Shown here: positions 1-9,486 of the stretch, in pieces
How the letters are laid out: each line of letters starts with the position of its first letter
How positions within the stretch are numbered: the first letter of the stretch is position 1
Origin: Pseudomonas sp. Tri1
Lineage (GTDB): Bacteria; Pseudomonadota; Gammaproteobacteria; Pseudomonadales; Pseudomonadaceae
Assembly: GCF_017968885.1 (NCBI RefSeq)
Contig: NZ_CP072913.1
Coordinates: 2,774,001-2,838,000 of the forward strand
Length of the DNA stretch: 64,000 nt
Direction: 5' to 3'
Position numbers and translations under genes: made by a program
The notes under the pieces: generated by a model
What the model saw: the letters and a program-made list of their open reading frames with translations, nothing else
What the model was told of the DNA's origin: nothing
The model's database searches: none

Positions 1-1147
1 TGGCCACGCGCAGGCCATGCTCGTCGGACAGGTCGCTGATGCCTTTGAGCACCCGCGGCAGTTCGCGTCGTGGGATGGTGCCGTCCATGCAGTAGTAGTC
101 CGGTGAGATGCGCCCCACGGCGGGAAACGCGTTCTTGCGCCCGGCCCAGAAACGCGCCCGTTCGGCTTCGTCGCAGGCCACCCGCACATGAACGGCCCCG
201 GCAGCCTTCAAGACGGCCTCGACCCGTTCGCAATCGTCCCGCACATCGGCTTCCACACCGTCCAGTTCGCACAGCAGGATGGCCGCAGCGTCTACCGGGT
301 AGCCGGCGTGGATGAAGTCCTCGGTGGCTCGAATCGACAGGTTGTCCATCATCTCCAATCCGCCGGGGATGATCCCGGCGGCAATGATGTCGCCCACGGC
401 GCGACCGGCCTTTTCCACCGAGTCGAAACTGGCGAGCAGCACGCGGGCCACCTGGGGCTTGGGCAGCAGTTTGACCGTCACTTCGGTGATGATGCCGAGC
501 ATCCCTTCCGAGCCCGTGAACAGGGCCAGCAAATCGAATCCAGGCGTATCCAGGGCGTCGCTGCCCAGCGTCATGCTTTGGCCCTCGACGGTGAGGATGT
601 CGACCTTGAGCAGGTTATGCACGGTCAGGCCGTACTTCAGGCAATGCACGCCGCCGGCGTTCTCCGCCACGTTGCCACCGATGGAACAGGCGATCTGGGA
701 AGACGGATCGGGTGCGTAGTACAACCCGTAAGGCGCGGCAGCCTGGGAGATCGCCAGGTTGCGCACCCCAGGCTGGACTCGTGCATAGCGGCCTTGAGGG
801 TTGACTTCCAGGATGCGATTGAAGCGCGCCATCACCAACAGAAGCCCCTGTTCCAACGGCAAGGCGCCGCCCGACAGCCCGGTGCCGGCACCTCGGGCCA
901 CGACCGGTACCTGACGGGTATGGCAGATACGCAACAGCGCCTGTACCTGCTCGATGCGCTCGGGCAGGGCGACCAACAGTGGCATGACGCGGTAGGCCGA
1001 AAGCCCGTCGCATTCATACGGCCTCAGGTCCTCCGGGCTGTGCAACAGCTCAAGGTCGGGGAGGGCCTCGCGCAGTTCTGAAATCAGCGCGGACTTGTCG
1101 ACCCGGGGTAATACACCATCGACGCGCTCATCGTAGAGAATATTCAT
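1..1147 (-). CDS. glcD: Glycolate oxidase FAD-binding subunit GlcD (3' end beyond the window)
   Basis: About 382 N-terminal residues of a protein that is normally close to 500 are visible; the C-terminal part lies left of base 1. The frame begins MNILYDERVDGVL at 1147 and stays open to the edge. The FAD-binding (PCMH) fold is seen from the stretches VVARGAGTGLSGG and YAPDPSSQIACSIGGNVAEN, followed by the HCLKYGLT segment, the usual order in glycolate oxidase/D-lactate dehydrogenase-like flavoproteins. GlcD with GlcE and GlcF oxidises glycolate to glyoxylate and passes electrons to the membrane chain. The partner genes would be expected to the left, outside the window. Other FAD-linked 2-hydroxyacid dehydrogenases are the alternative, but the N-terminus fits GlcD best. 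Confidence 0.88.
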   Translation of the reverse strand, partial: MNILYDERVDGVLPRVDKSALISELREALPDLELLHSPEDLRPYECDGLSAYRVMPLLVALPERIEQVQALLRICHTRQVPVVARGAGTGLSGGALPLEQGLLLVMARFNRILEVNPQGRYARVQPGVRNLAISQAAAPYGLYYAPDPSSQIACSIGGNVAENAGGVHCLKYGLTVHNLLKVDILTVEGQSMTLGSDALDTPGFDLLALFTGSEGMLGIITEVTVKLLPKPQVARVLLASFDSVEKAGRAVGDIIAAGIIPGGLEMMDNLSIRATEDFIHAGYPVDAAAILLCELDGVEADVRDDCERVEAVLKAAGAVHVRVACDEAERARFWAGRKNAFPAVGRISPDYYCMDGTIPRRELPRVLKGISDLSDEHGLRVA

Positions 1148-1348
1148 AGGCTTCTATTGTTCTTAGTGCCAGACGAAAGGGCATTTGACAGTGTAGCGCT
1201 CGATGGTTGAGCCAAGCATATTCATCGGGTCCTGCCAGTCGGGAAAGTATCGCGACGGCCCACTGAACGTCTGCGCCCGCCCGCCCTCTGAACCTAGAGC
1301 AGGGCGGCGACCACGCGCCGTCCATTAGCACCAGGAGGAAAGGCACGC

Positions 1349-2041
1349 ATGAAAATTCTAATGGTCCTTACATCCCACGATCAGTTGGGCGACACCGGCA
1401 AGAAAACCGGTTTCTGGCTGGAAGAGTTCGCCTCGCCCTATTACGTGTTTGCCGACGCCAAGGCGACAGTCACGCTTGCATCTCCCAAGGGCGGACAGCC
1501 GCCACTGGACCCCAAAAGCGATGAGGAAGATGCCCAGACAGACGCCACGCGCCGTTTTCGCGCCGATACGCAGGCCCAAGCGGCCCTGGCCAACACGGTG
1601 CCGCTGGGCGAGATTGACCCCTATGATTTCGATGCCGTGTTTTACCCCGGCGGTCATGGGCCGCTCTGGGACCTGGCCGAGGACACGGATTCGAAGACCC
1701 TGCTCGAAGCCTTTTATGCCGCTAACAAGCCCGTGGCCGCCGTTTGTCACGCTCCTGGCGTGTTCAAGAACGTTCAAGCCCCGGACGGCCAGCCTGTGGT
1801 GAAGGGCAAGAAAGTGACCGGGTTCACCAACTCAGAGGAAGCGGCGGTGGGGCTGACACACGTGGTGCCGTTTCTGGTGGAGGACATGCTCAAGGCTAAA
1901 GGCGGCGAGTATTCCAAGGGGGCGGACTGGGCGAGCCATGTGGTCGAAGACGGGCACTTGATCACGGGTCAGAACCCGGCTTCATCCGAAGCGGCCGCCA
2001 AAGCGTTGCTCAAGCGGCTGGGGCAGGAACAGATGGCCTGA
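1349..2041 (+). CDS. DJ-1/PfpI family protein (type 1 glutamine amidotransferase-like)
   Basis: The 230-residue protein has the DJ-1/PfpI fold with the nucleophile elbow AVCHAPG placing the reactive cysteine at residue 133, and the upstream FYPGGHGPLWDL segment that supplies the acidic residue and glycine-rich loop. This arrangement is typical of the Hsp31/HchA-like branch, which has chaperone, glyoxalase III or deglycase activities reported for different members; the sequence does not tell which applies here. The start is fixed by a strong AGGAGG-type ribosome site nine bases upstream. It is divergent from glcD across about 200 bases and stands alone. Cytoplasmic; no signal peptide is seen. 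Confidence 0.85.
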   Translation: MKILMVLTSHDQLGDTGKKTGFWLEEFASPYYVFADAKATVTLASPKGGQPPLDPKSDEEDAQTDATRRFRADTQAQAALANTVPLGEIDPYDFDAVFYPGGHGPLWDLAEDTDSKTLLEAFYAANKPVAAVCHAPGVFKNVQAPDGQPVVKGKKVTGFTNSEEAAVGLTHVVPFLVEDMLKAKGGEYSKGADWASHVVEDGHLITGQNPASSEAAAKALLKRLGQEQMA

Positions 2042-2053
2042 GCCGTCGCAGGA

Positions 2054-2074
2054 GGCGGCCCGGCTTGGGCCGCC
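2054..2074 (+). terminator. GC-rich hairpin after the DJ-1/PfpI gene
   Basis: An 8-bp perfect stem (GGCGGCCC/GGGCCGCC) with a 5-base loop begins 13 bases after the stop codon. There is no T-run after it, so it may be a weak terminator or an RNA 3'-end stabiliser rather than a classical intrinsic terminator. Confidence 0.4.
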
Positions 2075-2113
2075 TATGAGTGCCAGCGGGTCACTGTATC
2101 CGCTGCCAATACC

Positions 2114-2626
2114 CTATGCGCCTGGCTTGGCCGGTGGTTGCCCCTGCATGTAGCTTTGATGCCGCATCATTTGCTCCATCATCATCTGTTGCATGCCGGT
2201 GAACCTGTCCATCATGTACTGGTGTTGACTTCTTTGCTCCGCAGGCAACTTCGAGTAGTCCTGCCAGCCCATCATGTGTCCGCCGCCCATCATCTTCCCT
2301 TTGCCCATCATGCCCGGGCCTTGGCAGCATCCCATCATTGCCGGCCCCCCCATTGCGTGCATCATGGCCATGCCACTCTGCATCGTATTCCAATGTTCCT
2401 GAAGGAGTTTCTGCCGCTCCTGAGGATCCTGGGTCTGCTGGATCTTCGCCATCTGTTCCTGCATTTTCTGGAAGGTCTCTTGCGCCTGTGCCATCTGTTT
2501 ATCGAACTCTGCAACATTGGGGGTTTGTTGCTGCGTCGACGGTACTTCAGATTGCTCTGCTGCTGACGTCCAAAGGGGGGAAAGCGATGCAAGAAGCAAA
2601 AGCATGGCCAGTGGGGTATTTTTCAT
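2114..2626 (-). CDS. Exported methionine-rich protein of unknown function
   Basis: The 170-residue product starts with a signal peptide (MKNTPLAMLLLLASLSPLWT, cleavage near SAA/EQ). The mature part opens with a Gln/Glu-rich stretch likely to form a helix or coiled coil (about residues 35-80), then a Met/Gly-rich tract with repeated MM pairs, a CC pair and several His. I count 27 Met in 170 residues. Such Met/His/Cys-rich periplasmic segments are characteristic of proteins that bind copper(I) or silver, so a metal-buffering role is an inference from composition only. It stands alone, convergent with the DJ-1 gene, and has no copper regulator or pump beside it. I do not recognise a named family. 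Confidence 0.72.
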   Translation of the reverse strand: MKNTPLAMLLLLASLSPLWTSAAEQSEVPSTQQQTPNVAEFDKQMAQAQETFQKMQEQMAKIQQTQDPQERQKLLQEHWNTMQSGMAMMHAMGGPAMMGCCQGPGMMGKGKMMGGGHMMGWQDYSKLPAEQRSQHQYMMDRFTGMQQMMMEQMMRHQSYMQGQPPAKPGA

Positions 2627-2835
2627 GTCGAGCTACCTGTATGGGGGAGGAGCCGAACCAAAATCAAAGGTTTCACACGATTGTGGAGAGTGGAGTCAGC
2701 CGCATTCGTCGGAACTCATGGACTTCAGCATGACAGTCGCTTACTAACGCCCCCAAATGATGAGTAGATATACCCGGGACAACCTTGATTTATGTCATCT
2801 TCGAAGGTGGCCGCCGGTTTTATGCCTCGACGTGC

Positions 2836-4863
2836 TCAGGCATTGGTGTGGGTCAGCCCGGTCAAGGTGTCGGCGATGGTCTTTGTGCGTTGCGCCGTCC
2901 CTTCAGTGGTGCGGCTTGAGTCCTCCAGGACATCGAGCATTTCGCGCAGTGCGCCCACGGCGGTGGACTGATCTTCGATCTGTTGGGCGACGCCTTGGAT
3001 CTCCTTTGACAGCAGGTCAATATCCACGCCGATTTCAGCGGCATTCTTGCGGGTGATTTCGGCGAGCTTGCGCACCTCGTCAGCCACCACGGCGAAACCT
3101 CTGCCCATTTCACCCGCCCGCGCGGCTTCGATGGCAGCGTTGAGCGCCAGCAGGTTGGTCTGCCCGGCGATTTGCTGAATCACCTGCACGATCGACTGGA
3201 TACGCAGGCTTGAACTGGCGAGCGCACGCGCGCCGACCACCGCTTCACCGGCTTGCGTGGCCAACTGCTCCACGGTCGTGCCGGCCTGCTCGGCAACGGT
3301 GTTTTGCCGATCTATCGTGCCCGTCAGGTCATCCATCGACAGGTGCAGTTCACCCGAGTAATGCTTGATTTGCGTAGCCATCTCCGCTTGCTGCTGGCTG
3401 GCCTGTGCCAACACCTGGCCCAGGTCCGTCAGGCCGTCGAACACTGGCAGGATCGTGTTATCCAGGCCGCGGGTGTCCAAGGCGCTGTTGAAGTCATTCA
3501 TCTTGAACGCCATGATCTGCTTGACCACTACGTGGTTCAGGCCCGCCAGCTTCTTGATCTGGCGACGCAGGAAGAAGGCTTTGAACTCGCCATAGTGGGC
3601 GATGAAGTTATCGACGTATTCATCGCTGAAACTGGCGCCCTTAGTGATTCGAAAGAAAAAGATCGCCGTGAGCGTCTGATTCAGGTTAAGGCCCAGGATT
3701 TCACCAAAAGTCGAGAAGCCGGCCAACGGCACATCACCGAAAATACCGGCCATGCTGCCCAGGTCGCTGCTGTTGTTGAGCCGGCGCAGGATGCAGTCGT
3801 TGAGAATGGCCGCTACCGGTCGACCGCCTTTGCCTCTGAGGAATTTCTCGTAGTCGATGCGGGTCGCTTCGCGAAGGGGCGTGCGCTTGACCATCACCAA
3901 CTCTTCGCCGGGCGCAACGTCGCAGAACAGCTGAATGATTTGTTGTTGATAGTCAATGCGGGCAATGGAGCGCACGAACAGCTCTTCACCCACCCGGATG
4001 GCGAACGAGTAGTCGGCCAGTTTCTTTTCCAGCGCTTGGGCTGTGCACTCGAATGCGTCGCACAGTGCTTGCACCATGCTCTTGATGTTGCCACGGCTGT
4101 CGATGACCTGGTCAATGGTGCGGTCTTCCACCGATGCGGTCAGCACGTTGAAAGTCAACCCGGCCGGTTGGAAGTTCTGGCTTTTGAATACCCCGAAGCG
4201 CACATCCGCGGCGGTTTTCAGGAAGACTATTTGCGCATGGTTCTGGTAACTGCGCTGGCCGTCACTGATCAGGGTTTTCTTGAAATCAGTCTTGCCTCCG
4301 GCAGAGCCGCCGACGAACAGGCAAGGGAAACGCCCGGACTCGTAGAGCGCCTCCATAAAGAACGACTCGGACGCCGAAAGACCATCGAACACCACGTAGG
4401 CCAAGGTATCGCGGTGGTCAATGGGCGTGTTCACCCGCGCCTGTTTGATGTTGTTCACCAGCTTGGCAATTCGCTCACGCATGGCCAGGCGTTTGCCCCC
4501 GCTGCGAATGTCTTCGCACTCCAGCGGCACCATCACCACCTCGGCCGAGGCAATCACACTGGAATCAAACAGTTGCAGCACCACCCGGTCCCAGGTGTCG
4601 CCGGTCTGGCAGTACAGCGTGTTAGTGCCATTGCACAGCTCTCCAGACGTCGTGCACAGGCTGATAGCACTGTGGGCAAAGCGCTTTTTGACCTTGGCGG
4701 CGATCTGGTCGATGTCCAGGTGAGGGGAGACAAATCCGGTGACCAACACCGGTTCTACGCGCACGCTGGCCAGCGCCTGATCAAGTTCGCCAGCGCTACA
4801 AACCACGCTGACAGCACCTTGGGTGTGGGCTCGGGCCTTTTTGAAGAGATTCAGTAGATTCAT
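2836..4863 (-). CDS. Soluble methyl-accepting chemotaxis protein with FIST sensor domains
   Basis: The 675-residue protein has no transmembrane segment or signal peptide. Residues of roughly 20-400 match the FIST_N plus FIST_C sensory module (for example [13 protein letters not shown] and the later [17 protein letters not shown] segment), which is thought to bind small ligands such as amino acids. The C-terminal third is a methyl-accepting signalling domain containing the hairpin-tip signature [20 protein letters not shown] near residues 580-600. The domain is short, with only one helical hairpin. It should therefore act as a cytoplasmic chemoreceptor coupled to CheA/CheW. It is a single gene, with no chemotaxis neighbours. 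Start chosen at the ATG at 4863, which gives a complete FIST N-terminus. Confidence 0.88.
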   Translation of the reverse strand: MNLLNLFKKARAHTQGAVSVVCSAGELDQALASVRVEPVLVTGFVSPHLDIDQIAAKVKKRFAHSAISLCTTSGELCNGTNTLYCQTGDTWDRVVLQLFDSSVIASAEVVMVPLECEDIRSGGKRLAMRERIAKLVNNIKQARVNTPIDHRDTLAYVVFDGLSASESFFMEALYESGRFPCLFVGGSAGGKTDFKKTLISDGQRSYQNHAQIVFLKTAADVRFGVFKSQNFQPAGLTFNVLTASVEDRTIDQVIDSRGNIKSMVQALCDAFECTAQALEKKLADYSFAIRVGEELFVRSIARIDYQQQIIQLFCDVAPGEELVMVKRTPLREATRIDYEKFLRGKGGRPVAAILNDCILRRLNNSSDLGSMAGIFGDVPLAGFSTFGEILGLNLNQTLTAIFFFRITKGASFSDEYVDNFIAHYGEFKAFFLRRQIKKLAGLNHVVVKQIMAFKMNDFNSALDTRGLDNTILPVFDGLTDLGQVLAQASQQQAEMATQIKHYSGELHLSMDDLTGTIDRQNTVAEQAGTTVEQLATQAGEAVVGARALASSSLRIQSIVQVIQQIAGQTNLLALNAAIEAARAGEMGRGFAVVADEVRKLAEITRKNAAEIGVDIDLLSKEIQGVAQQIEDQSTAVGALREMLDVLEDSSRTTEGTAQRTKTIADTLTGLTHTNA

Positions 4864-5151
4864 GGCTGGACTCGTTGAGTGCGACGTGACGCATACAAGG
4901 TATACGTGCAGAGGCCTTACTCTGTATCGGCCACGGCTGGGTAGGCTGGAGCGAACTTGGCAGCAGTGGCTACGCAGAGGCGCCTGGCGGCGTTCAGGCT
5001 GTACGGCAACGCCTGCGCAGGATCCTTTGCGTATAACCCAGTCTCAAACTATCGATTTCCATCGGCCGCCCACAGTGTCCTTTCGTCTGTGTTGCCTGCG
5101 CCCAATGATTAGCGACTTTCGTACATACCCAGGGCAAACCCGGCGACTCGA

Positions 5152-6147
5152 TCAGCCGTTCAATAGAGTCATCGTCTGCGCACTGTACCGATCGCCGGCT
5201 ACAACCCCTTCGGCGGCAAAAATTTCATCCAGATGGGCCAGCTCATCGGCGCTCAATGCCAGCGTTGCGGCCGCGACATTGCTCTCCAGGTATTTGCGTT
5301 GCTTGGTGCCCGGGATCGGGATGACATCGTTGCCCTGAGCCAATACCCACGCCAGGGCCAGTTGCGAAGCACTGATGCCCTTGTTCGCAGCCAATGCCTT
5401 GACCCGCTCCACCAACACCAGGTTTCGACTGAAATTGTCGGCCTGGAAGCGTGGGTTGAAGCGGCGATAATCATCGGCGGCAAAATCGTCCGGGCTCTTC
5501 AGCTCACCCGTCAGAAACCCGCGGCCCAGCGGGCTGTAGGCGACGAAGGCAATGCCCAGGCGCCGACAGGTGTCGAGCACGCCATTGTGCTCAGGGTCAC
5601 GGGACCACAGCGAGTATTCGCTTTGAACCGCAGCCAGTGGATGGACCGCATGGGCCCTTTGGATGGTCTCGGCGCTGGCTTCTGAGATGCCAATGTGACG
5701 GACCTTGCCTGCCTTGACCAATTCGGCCATGGCCCCGATGGTCTCTTCGATGGGAACGAGCGGGTCAACGCGGTGCTGATAGTAGAGGTCGAGGTAGTCG
5801 GTATTGAGCCGTTTGAGGCTACCCTCGACCGATTGCCTGACGTATTCGGGGCGGCCATTGACGCCTCGGGCATGGGGGTCGCTGCTGCGCACCAGGCCGA
5901 ACTTGGTGGCCAGGCAAATGCTTTCACGCTTGCCGTGCAAGGCGCGTCCGAGCAGTTCTTCGTTGGTGTGCGGCCCATACATGTCAGCGGTGTCGAACAG
6001 CGTCACGCCCAGTTCCACGGCGCGGTGCAGCGTGGCGATCGCCTCTCGCTCATCCACCCCGGTGGTGTAGAAGTCCGACATGCCCATGCAGCCCAGGCCG
6101 ATGGCTGAAACGTGTGGGCCGTGATGGCCGAGTTGGCGGGTCATCAT
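5152..6147 (-). CDS. Aldo/keto reductase
   Basis: A full-length 331-residue NADPH-dependent aldo/keto reductase. The catalytic tetrad is visible: Asp and Tyr in DTADMYG, Lys in LATKFGL and His in YYQHRVD, and the C-terminal [11 protein letters not shown] loop is the usual cofactor-binding region. It resembles the YajO/PLR-like group acting on a range of aldehydes and ketones; the true substrate is unknown. The start lies eight bases after AGGAG; a second ATG follows immediately. It is divergent from a LysR regulator over 100 bases that contain inverted repeats, so that regulator probably controls it. Confidence 0.9.
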   Translation of the reverse strand: MMTRQLGHHGPHVSAIGLGCMGMSDFYTTGVDEREAIATLHRAVELGVTLFDTADMYGPHTNEELLGRALHGKRESICLATKFGLVRSSDPHARGVNGRPEYVRQSVEGSLKRLNTDYLDLYYQHRVDPLVPIEETIGAMAELVKAGKVRHIGISEASAETIQRAHAVHPLAAVQSEYSLWSRDPEHNGVLDTCRRLGIAFVAYSPLGRGFLTGELKSPDDFAADDYRRFNPRFQADNFSRNLVLVERVKALAANKGISASQLALAWVLAQGNDVIPIPGTKQRKYLESNVAAATLALSADELAHLDEIFAAEGVVAGDRYSAQTMTLLNG

Positions 6148-6196
6148 GATGATTGCTCCTGGCTGTAAATGACCCGTTCAGTTTCCATGAGGCTGT

Positions 6197-6226
6197 TTTA
6201 TGGATAAACCCGTGATTTTTGGTTTA
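6197..6226. promoter_or_regulatory. Candidate LysR operator between aldo/keto reductase and its regulator
   Basis: Two overlapping dyads sit in the divergent intergenic region: TTTATGGATAAA (6197-6208) and TAAACC-N10-GGTTTA (6205-6226). Interrupted inverted repeats of this kind upstream of the target gene are typical LysR binding sites. The assignment is from position and symmetry only. Confidence 0.45.
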
Positions 6227-6259
6227 ACTATTCGTGATATCTAAATAGTGAGCCCGAAA

Positions 6260-7183
6260 ATGGATCGATTACAGGCAATGCAGGTGTTCAGGCGCATCGT
6301 CGAACTGGGTGGTTTTGGCAAGGCGGCCGACGATCTGGGACTGCCCCGGGCCACTGTCAGCCTGTTGATACAGCAGCTGGAAACCCACTTGGGTGTGCAG
6401 CTGTTGCAACGCACCACGCGGCAAGTGCGTGCGACCCTCGATGGCGAGGCCTATTACCAGCGCTGCGGTCAACTGCTCGACGACCTCGACGACCTCGAGA
6501 GCGCGTTGTCGGTGCAGCGCAGCCAACCGCGCGGCACCTTGAAGGTGGACATGCCCATCGCCTTTGGCTGCACCTGGATCCTGCCGCACCTGCCGGACTT
6601 CTATCGGCGCTACCCGGGACTGCAGTTGGACGTCGGTTTCCACGACCGGCAAGTCCATCTGCAGCGCGAGGGCGTGGATTGTGCGATCCGTGCTGGCAAT
6701 GTCGTCGACCAGGCCTTGGTGGCACGGCCCATTGTGCGGCTGCAACAACTGACCTGCGCCAGCCCCGACTACCTGGCTCGTTCGGGCACGCCCCAGCGGT
6801 TGGAGGACTTACCAGAACATCGAGCCATCAACTTCGCGTCGGGCAATGGGCGATTTTTTCCTTTCGAGTTCGAGGTGGCGGGGCAGTTGCATGAGTTGCA
6901 ACTGCCGGGCGAACTGACTGTCAACAACGCCGACGCCTACGTGACGGCCTGTGAGGCAGGATTTGGCTTGATTCAAGTACCGCGTTACCACGTTCAACGG
7001 CAGTTGGCCGAGGGACGGCTGGTGCAAGTACTGAGTGAATACGCTGTGCCGTTGTGGCCGATTTCAGCGGTGTACCCGCCGCATCGACAGTTGTCGCCGC
7101 GGGTGCGGGTGTTTATCGACTGGGTGATCGAGCGGTTGCATGGGGTGGCGGATGTGCAGGGGGCGTTGATGGAGAGGGTGTAG
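6260..7183 (+). CDS. LysR family transcriptional regulator
   Basis: A 307-residue LysR-type regulator with the N-terminal winged helix-turn-helix (MDRLQAMQVFRRIVELGGFGKAADDLGLPRATVS...) and a C-terminal periplasmic-binding-like effector domain beginning near residue 90. I start it at the ATG at 6260, where LysR proteins of this group normally begin (MDRLQAM); a GTG at 6248 would add four residues. Neither has a clear ribosome site. It is divergently transcribed from the aldo/keto reductase, the common arrangement for a LysR regulator and its target. Its ligand cannot be inferred. Confidence 0.9.
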   Translation: MDRLQAMQVFRRIVELGGFGKAADDLGLPRATVSLLIQQLETHLGVQLLQRTTRQVRATLDGEAYYQRCGQLLDDLDDLESALSVQRSQPRGTLKVDMPIAFGCTWILPHLPDFYRRYPGLQLDVGFHDRQVHLQREGVDCAIRAGNVVDQALVARPIVRLQQLTCASPDYLARSGTPQRLEDLPEHRAINFASGNGRFFPFEFEVAGQLHELQLPGELTVNNADAYVTACEAGFGLIQVPRYHVQRQLAEGRLVQVLSEYAVPLWPISAVYPPHRQLSPRVRVFIDWVIERLHGVADVQGALMERV

Positions 7184-7246
7184 GTGCGTTGTTCCGACCG
7201 AACTTGAGCCGTGCAGCCGCGGAGCTCAACATCGACGCAGTCTGGC

Positions 7247-7852
7247 TCACGCTTCAAGGGTATCCAGAGCTTTGGATGGCCAGGTCGATAACGCCTGCTC
7301 GACAACCGCCTCCAGTACATCGCGACTGAAACCGGCCTTTGCTTGAACCGCCATGCCGTGTGTCATCGCCATCACAAAGGCGGCCAGTGCCGTACAGTTG
7401 GCCGTCTCGGGCAGATCGCCTTCCTGCTTTGCCCGCTCGAAGCGCTCACGTAGCGAGGTCTCTGCGGTTGCGCGTGCCTCGATCAGGGTGCATCGGATGG
7501 GTTCGGCATCGTCCGAGCCAGCCAATGCGCCATGGATGCCGAGACACCCCTTGCGATCCGGGTAACGGGTACTCAGCTCGACCGCTCCGCGAAGGATGTG
7601 TGCTGCTACCTCCAGCGAGGTGGGTTGTTCCAGCGCCGCGGGGAAAAAATCCAGATAGTGCTCGTAATAGCGTTCAAGTGCTCGGCGGAACAGCGCCTCC
7701 TTGTTGCCGAACGCCGAGTAGAGCGCCGGACGCTCGACCCCCGTGGCTTGTGTCAGATCGGTGTAGGACGCGCCCTCATAGCCTTTGCGCCAAAATACGC
7801 AAAGCGCTGCGTCCAGCGCCTTATCCACGTCGAACTCGCGCTGACGCCCCAT
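7247..7852 (-). CDS. TetR/AcrR family transcriptional regulator
   Basis: A 201-residue regulator with the TetR-type N-terminal helix-turn-helix (ALCVFWRKGYEGASYTDLTQ followed by ERPALYSAFGNKEALF) and a helical ligand-binding C-terminal domain. The region resembles the group in which the C-terminal domain begins with ...AALEQPTS. It is divergent from the SDR/F420-type reductase pair across 150 bases with several copies of CGTTA/TAACG, so it most likely represses both itself and that pair. The inducer is unknown. Confidence 0.9.
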   Translation of the reverse strand: MGRQREFDVDKALDAALCVFWRKGYEGASYTDLTQATGVERPALYSAFGNKEALFRRALERYYEHYLDFFPAALEQPTSLEVAAHILRGAVELSTRYPDRKGCLGIHGALAGSDDAEPIRCTLIEARATAETSLRERFERAKQEGDLPETANCTALAAFVMAMTHGMAVQAKAGFSRDVLEAVVEQALSTWPSKALDTLEA

Positions 7853-7873
7853 TAAATCACCTCGGCTTTTTTC

Positions 7874-7971
7874 ATAACGAGCGATATTAAACCGCTTGAC
7901 GGCCGCTGTCCAAATTCATACTGTTCGTTACGTTAACGGTCGTTATGGTTTCTAGTGTCCTCGTAACGAGG
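7874..7971. promoter_or_regulatory. Candidate TetR operator region with repeated CGTTA/TAACG half-sites
   Basis: Six half-sites of the form CGTTA or TAACG lie in the divergent spacer: 7875-7879, 7926-7930, 7931-7935, 7934-7938, 7941-7945 and 7964-7968. They include the 8-bp palindrome CGTTAACG at 7931-7938 and the hairpin CCTCG-taa-CGAGG at 7959-7971. Repeated dyads right in front of both genes are what a TetR operator looks like. Confidence 0.5.
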
Positions 7972-8002
7972 ATGTTCAGACATTCAGAAAGAGGGTTCTT
8001 CC

Positions 8003-8761
8003 GTGCAAAAATTACTGACAGGCAAGGTTGCACTCGTCACTGGTGGTTCACGCGGGCTCGGCGCCGCCGTAGCACAAGCGCTCGCTGATCAGGGGGCGGA
8101 TGTTGCGATCAGCTACGTTGCATCGGCTGCGAAGGCCAACGCTGTCGTCGAGAGTTTGAAGGCCAAGGGTATCCGAGCGTTTGCTATCCAGAGTGACCAG
8201 GCCGACATGGCTGCAGCCAAGCCATTAATCGACAAGGTGGTCGCTCATTTCGGCAAGCTCGATATTCTCGTCAATAATGCAGCGATCGCCGTTCAGGGCA
8301 AACTGGTCGACGATCCCAGTCTCGACACAGTCAATCTCGATCGCCAGTGGCAAATCAACGTCCTGGGCGCGGTGGCCACCACGCGTGCAGCTGCGCCGGT
8401 ACTGCCGGAAGGTGGCCGGATCATCTTCATCGGCTCCCTTCTCGGCGGTCATGTCCCATTCGCCGGTGCCGCTGATTATGCGGGAACCAAGGCCGCGATT
8501 GCCGGATATGCCAGGGGCGTTGCCCGGGATCTTGGTGGACGCAATATCACCGTCAACGTTGTCCAGCCCGGCATCATGCCGACCGACATGGCGGCAGAGG
8601 TGCTGGGCGAAGGTGTGCCCGACGCGATCCTGGACCTGCATCCGATCCGCCGGATTGCGACGCTCGAAGAGGTGTCGGCCACGGTCTGTTTTCTGGCGGG
8701 GCCGAATGGGGGCTATATCACCGGCAGTGCCATCGATGTGGCTGGAGGTCTGAGCATTTGA
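8003..8761 (+). CDS. Short-chain dehydrogenase/reductase (SDR)
   Basis: A 252-residue classical SDR. The Rossmann cofactor motif GGSRGLG is near residue 14, the NNAA motif near residue 90, the catalytic Ser lies in FIGSLLGG, and Tyr/Lys form YAGTK. It looks FabG-like, but the context (TetR regulator, second reductase) argues for a stress or xenobiotic role rather than fatty acid synthesis. The start is a GTG with GAGGG about nine bases upstream. Its stop codon is 23 bases before the likely ATG of the next gene, so the two are probably co-transcribed. Confidence 0.9.
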   Translation: MQKLLTGKVALVTGGSRGLGAAVAQALADQGADVAISYVASAAKANAVVESLKAKGIRAFAIQSDQADMAAAKPLIDKVVAHFGKLDILVNNAAIAVQGKLVDDPSLDTVNLDRQWQINVLGAVATTRAAAPVLPEGGRIIFIGSLLGGHVPFAGAADYAGTKAAIAGYARGVARDLGGRNITVNVVQPGIMPTDMAAEVLGEGVPDAILDLHPIRRIATLEEVSATVCFLAGPNGGYITGSAIDVAGGLSI

Positions 8762-8784
8762 CGATCTCCAGCAAAAGAGCGGTC

Positions 8785-9486
8785 ATGACCACCATCGGTA
8801 TTATCGGCGCAGGTGAGGTCGGCAGCCAGATCGCGCGTGCGGCGATCGCGAACGGTTACCACGTCGTCATTGCCAACTCACGAGGCCCCGAGACGTTGAA
8901 GCGCCTCGTGGAAGAGCTAGGCCCGTCAGCGCGCGCAGCAACTGCCGCGGACGCTGCTGCGGCAGGCGATTTCGTCGTCGTGGCCGTTCCCTTGAAGGTT
9001 GTCAATGACATGCCTGTGGAAGCGCTCGCGGGAAAGGTGGTGCTTGATACCAATAACTACATGGTTTGGCGTGACGGCCATATTCCGATCATCGATTCAG
9101 GTGATAAGACGGAACACCAGCTTCGCCAAGAGCAACTCCCCACATCCAAGGTGGCCAAGGCTTTCACTCACATCCAAGCGCCACGGATCACTACCTGGGG
9201 CAAACCTGCTGGCGCCCCTGGCCGACTGGCATTGTCAACTTCGAGCGACTTTCCCGAGGCCGTGGAACTGGTGACGCGACTTTACGATCAGTTCGGTTTC
9301 GACACCGTCGACATTAGTCCGCTCAGGGAGTCCTGGCGTAGCGGTCCTGGTCAACCTGCATGGAAGCAGGAGCGCCAGACCTGGTCCGAGCTCATGGCCA
9401 ACCTCGCCGCTGCGCGGCACCGATCAAGCCCTGACCCAGCGTTGACGACTCCAGCTACTCAACGTATCGACCGCGAACACCAGTAA
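8785..9486 (+). CDS. NADPH-dependent F420-reductase-like oxidoreductase
   Basis: The N-terminus MTTIGIIGAGEVGSQIARAA is the Rossmann fold of the NADP oxidoreductase, coenzyme F420-dependent family (dinucleotide site GAGEVG); the following VVVAVPLKVV and VLDTNNYM stretches also fit. Members in Pseudomonas most likely use NADP(H) and an unknown partner, because F420 is not made there. The ATG at 8785 is chosen; an in-frame TTG at 8758 would overlap the SDR stop. The last 21 or so residues read through the antisense of the convergent phnE gene (63-base overlap), and look unlike a natural family C-terminus; the original stop may have been lost. Confidence 0.8.
   Translation: MTTIGIIGAGEVGSQIARAAIANGYHVVIANSRGPETLKRLVEELGPSARAATAADAAAAGDFVVVAVPLKVVNDMPVEALAGKVVLDTNNYMVWRDGHIPIIDSGDKTEHQLRQEQLPTSKVAKAFTHIQAPRITTWGKPAGAPGRLALSTSSDFPEAVELVTRLYDQFGFDTVDISPLRESWRSGPGQPAWKQERQTWSELMANLAAARHRSSPDPALTTPATQRIDREHQ

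Noticed and set aside
3253..4857. 534-codon open frame on the plus strand opposite the FIST chemoreceptor
   Set aside because: It mirrors the coding gene on the minus strand in a high-GC genome; the translation is low-complexity and matches no family.
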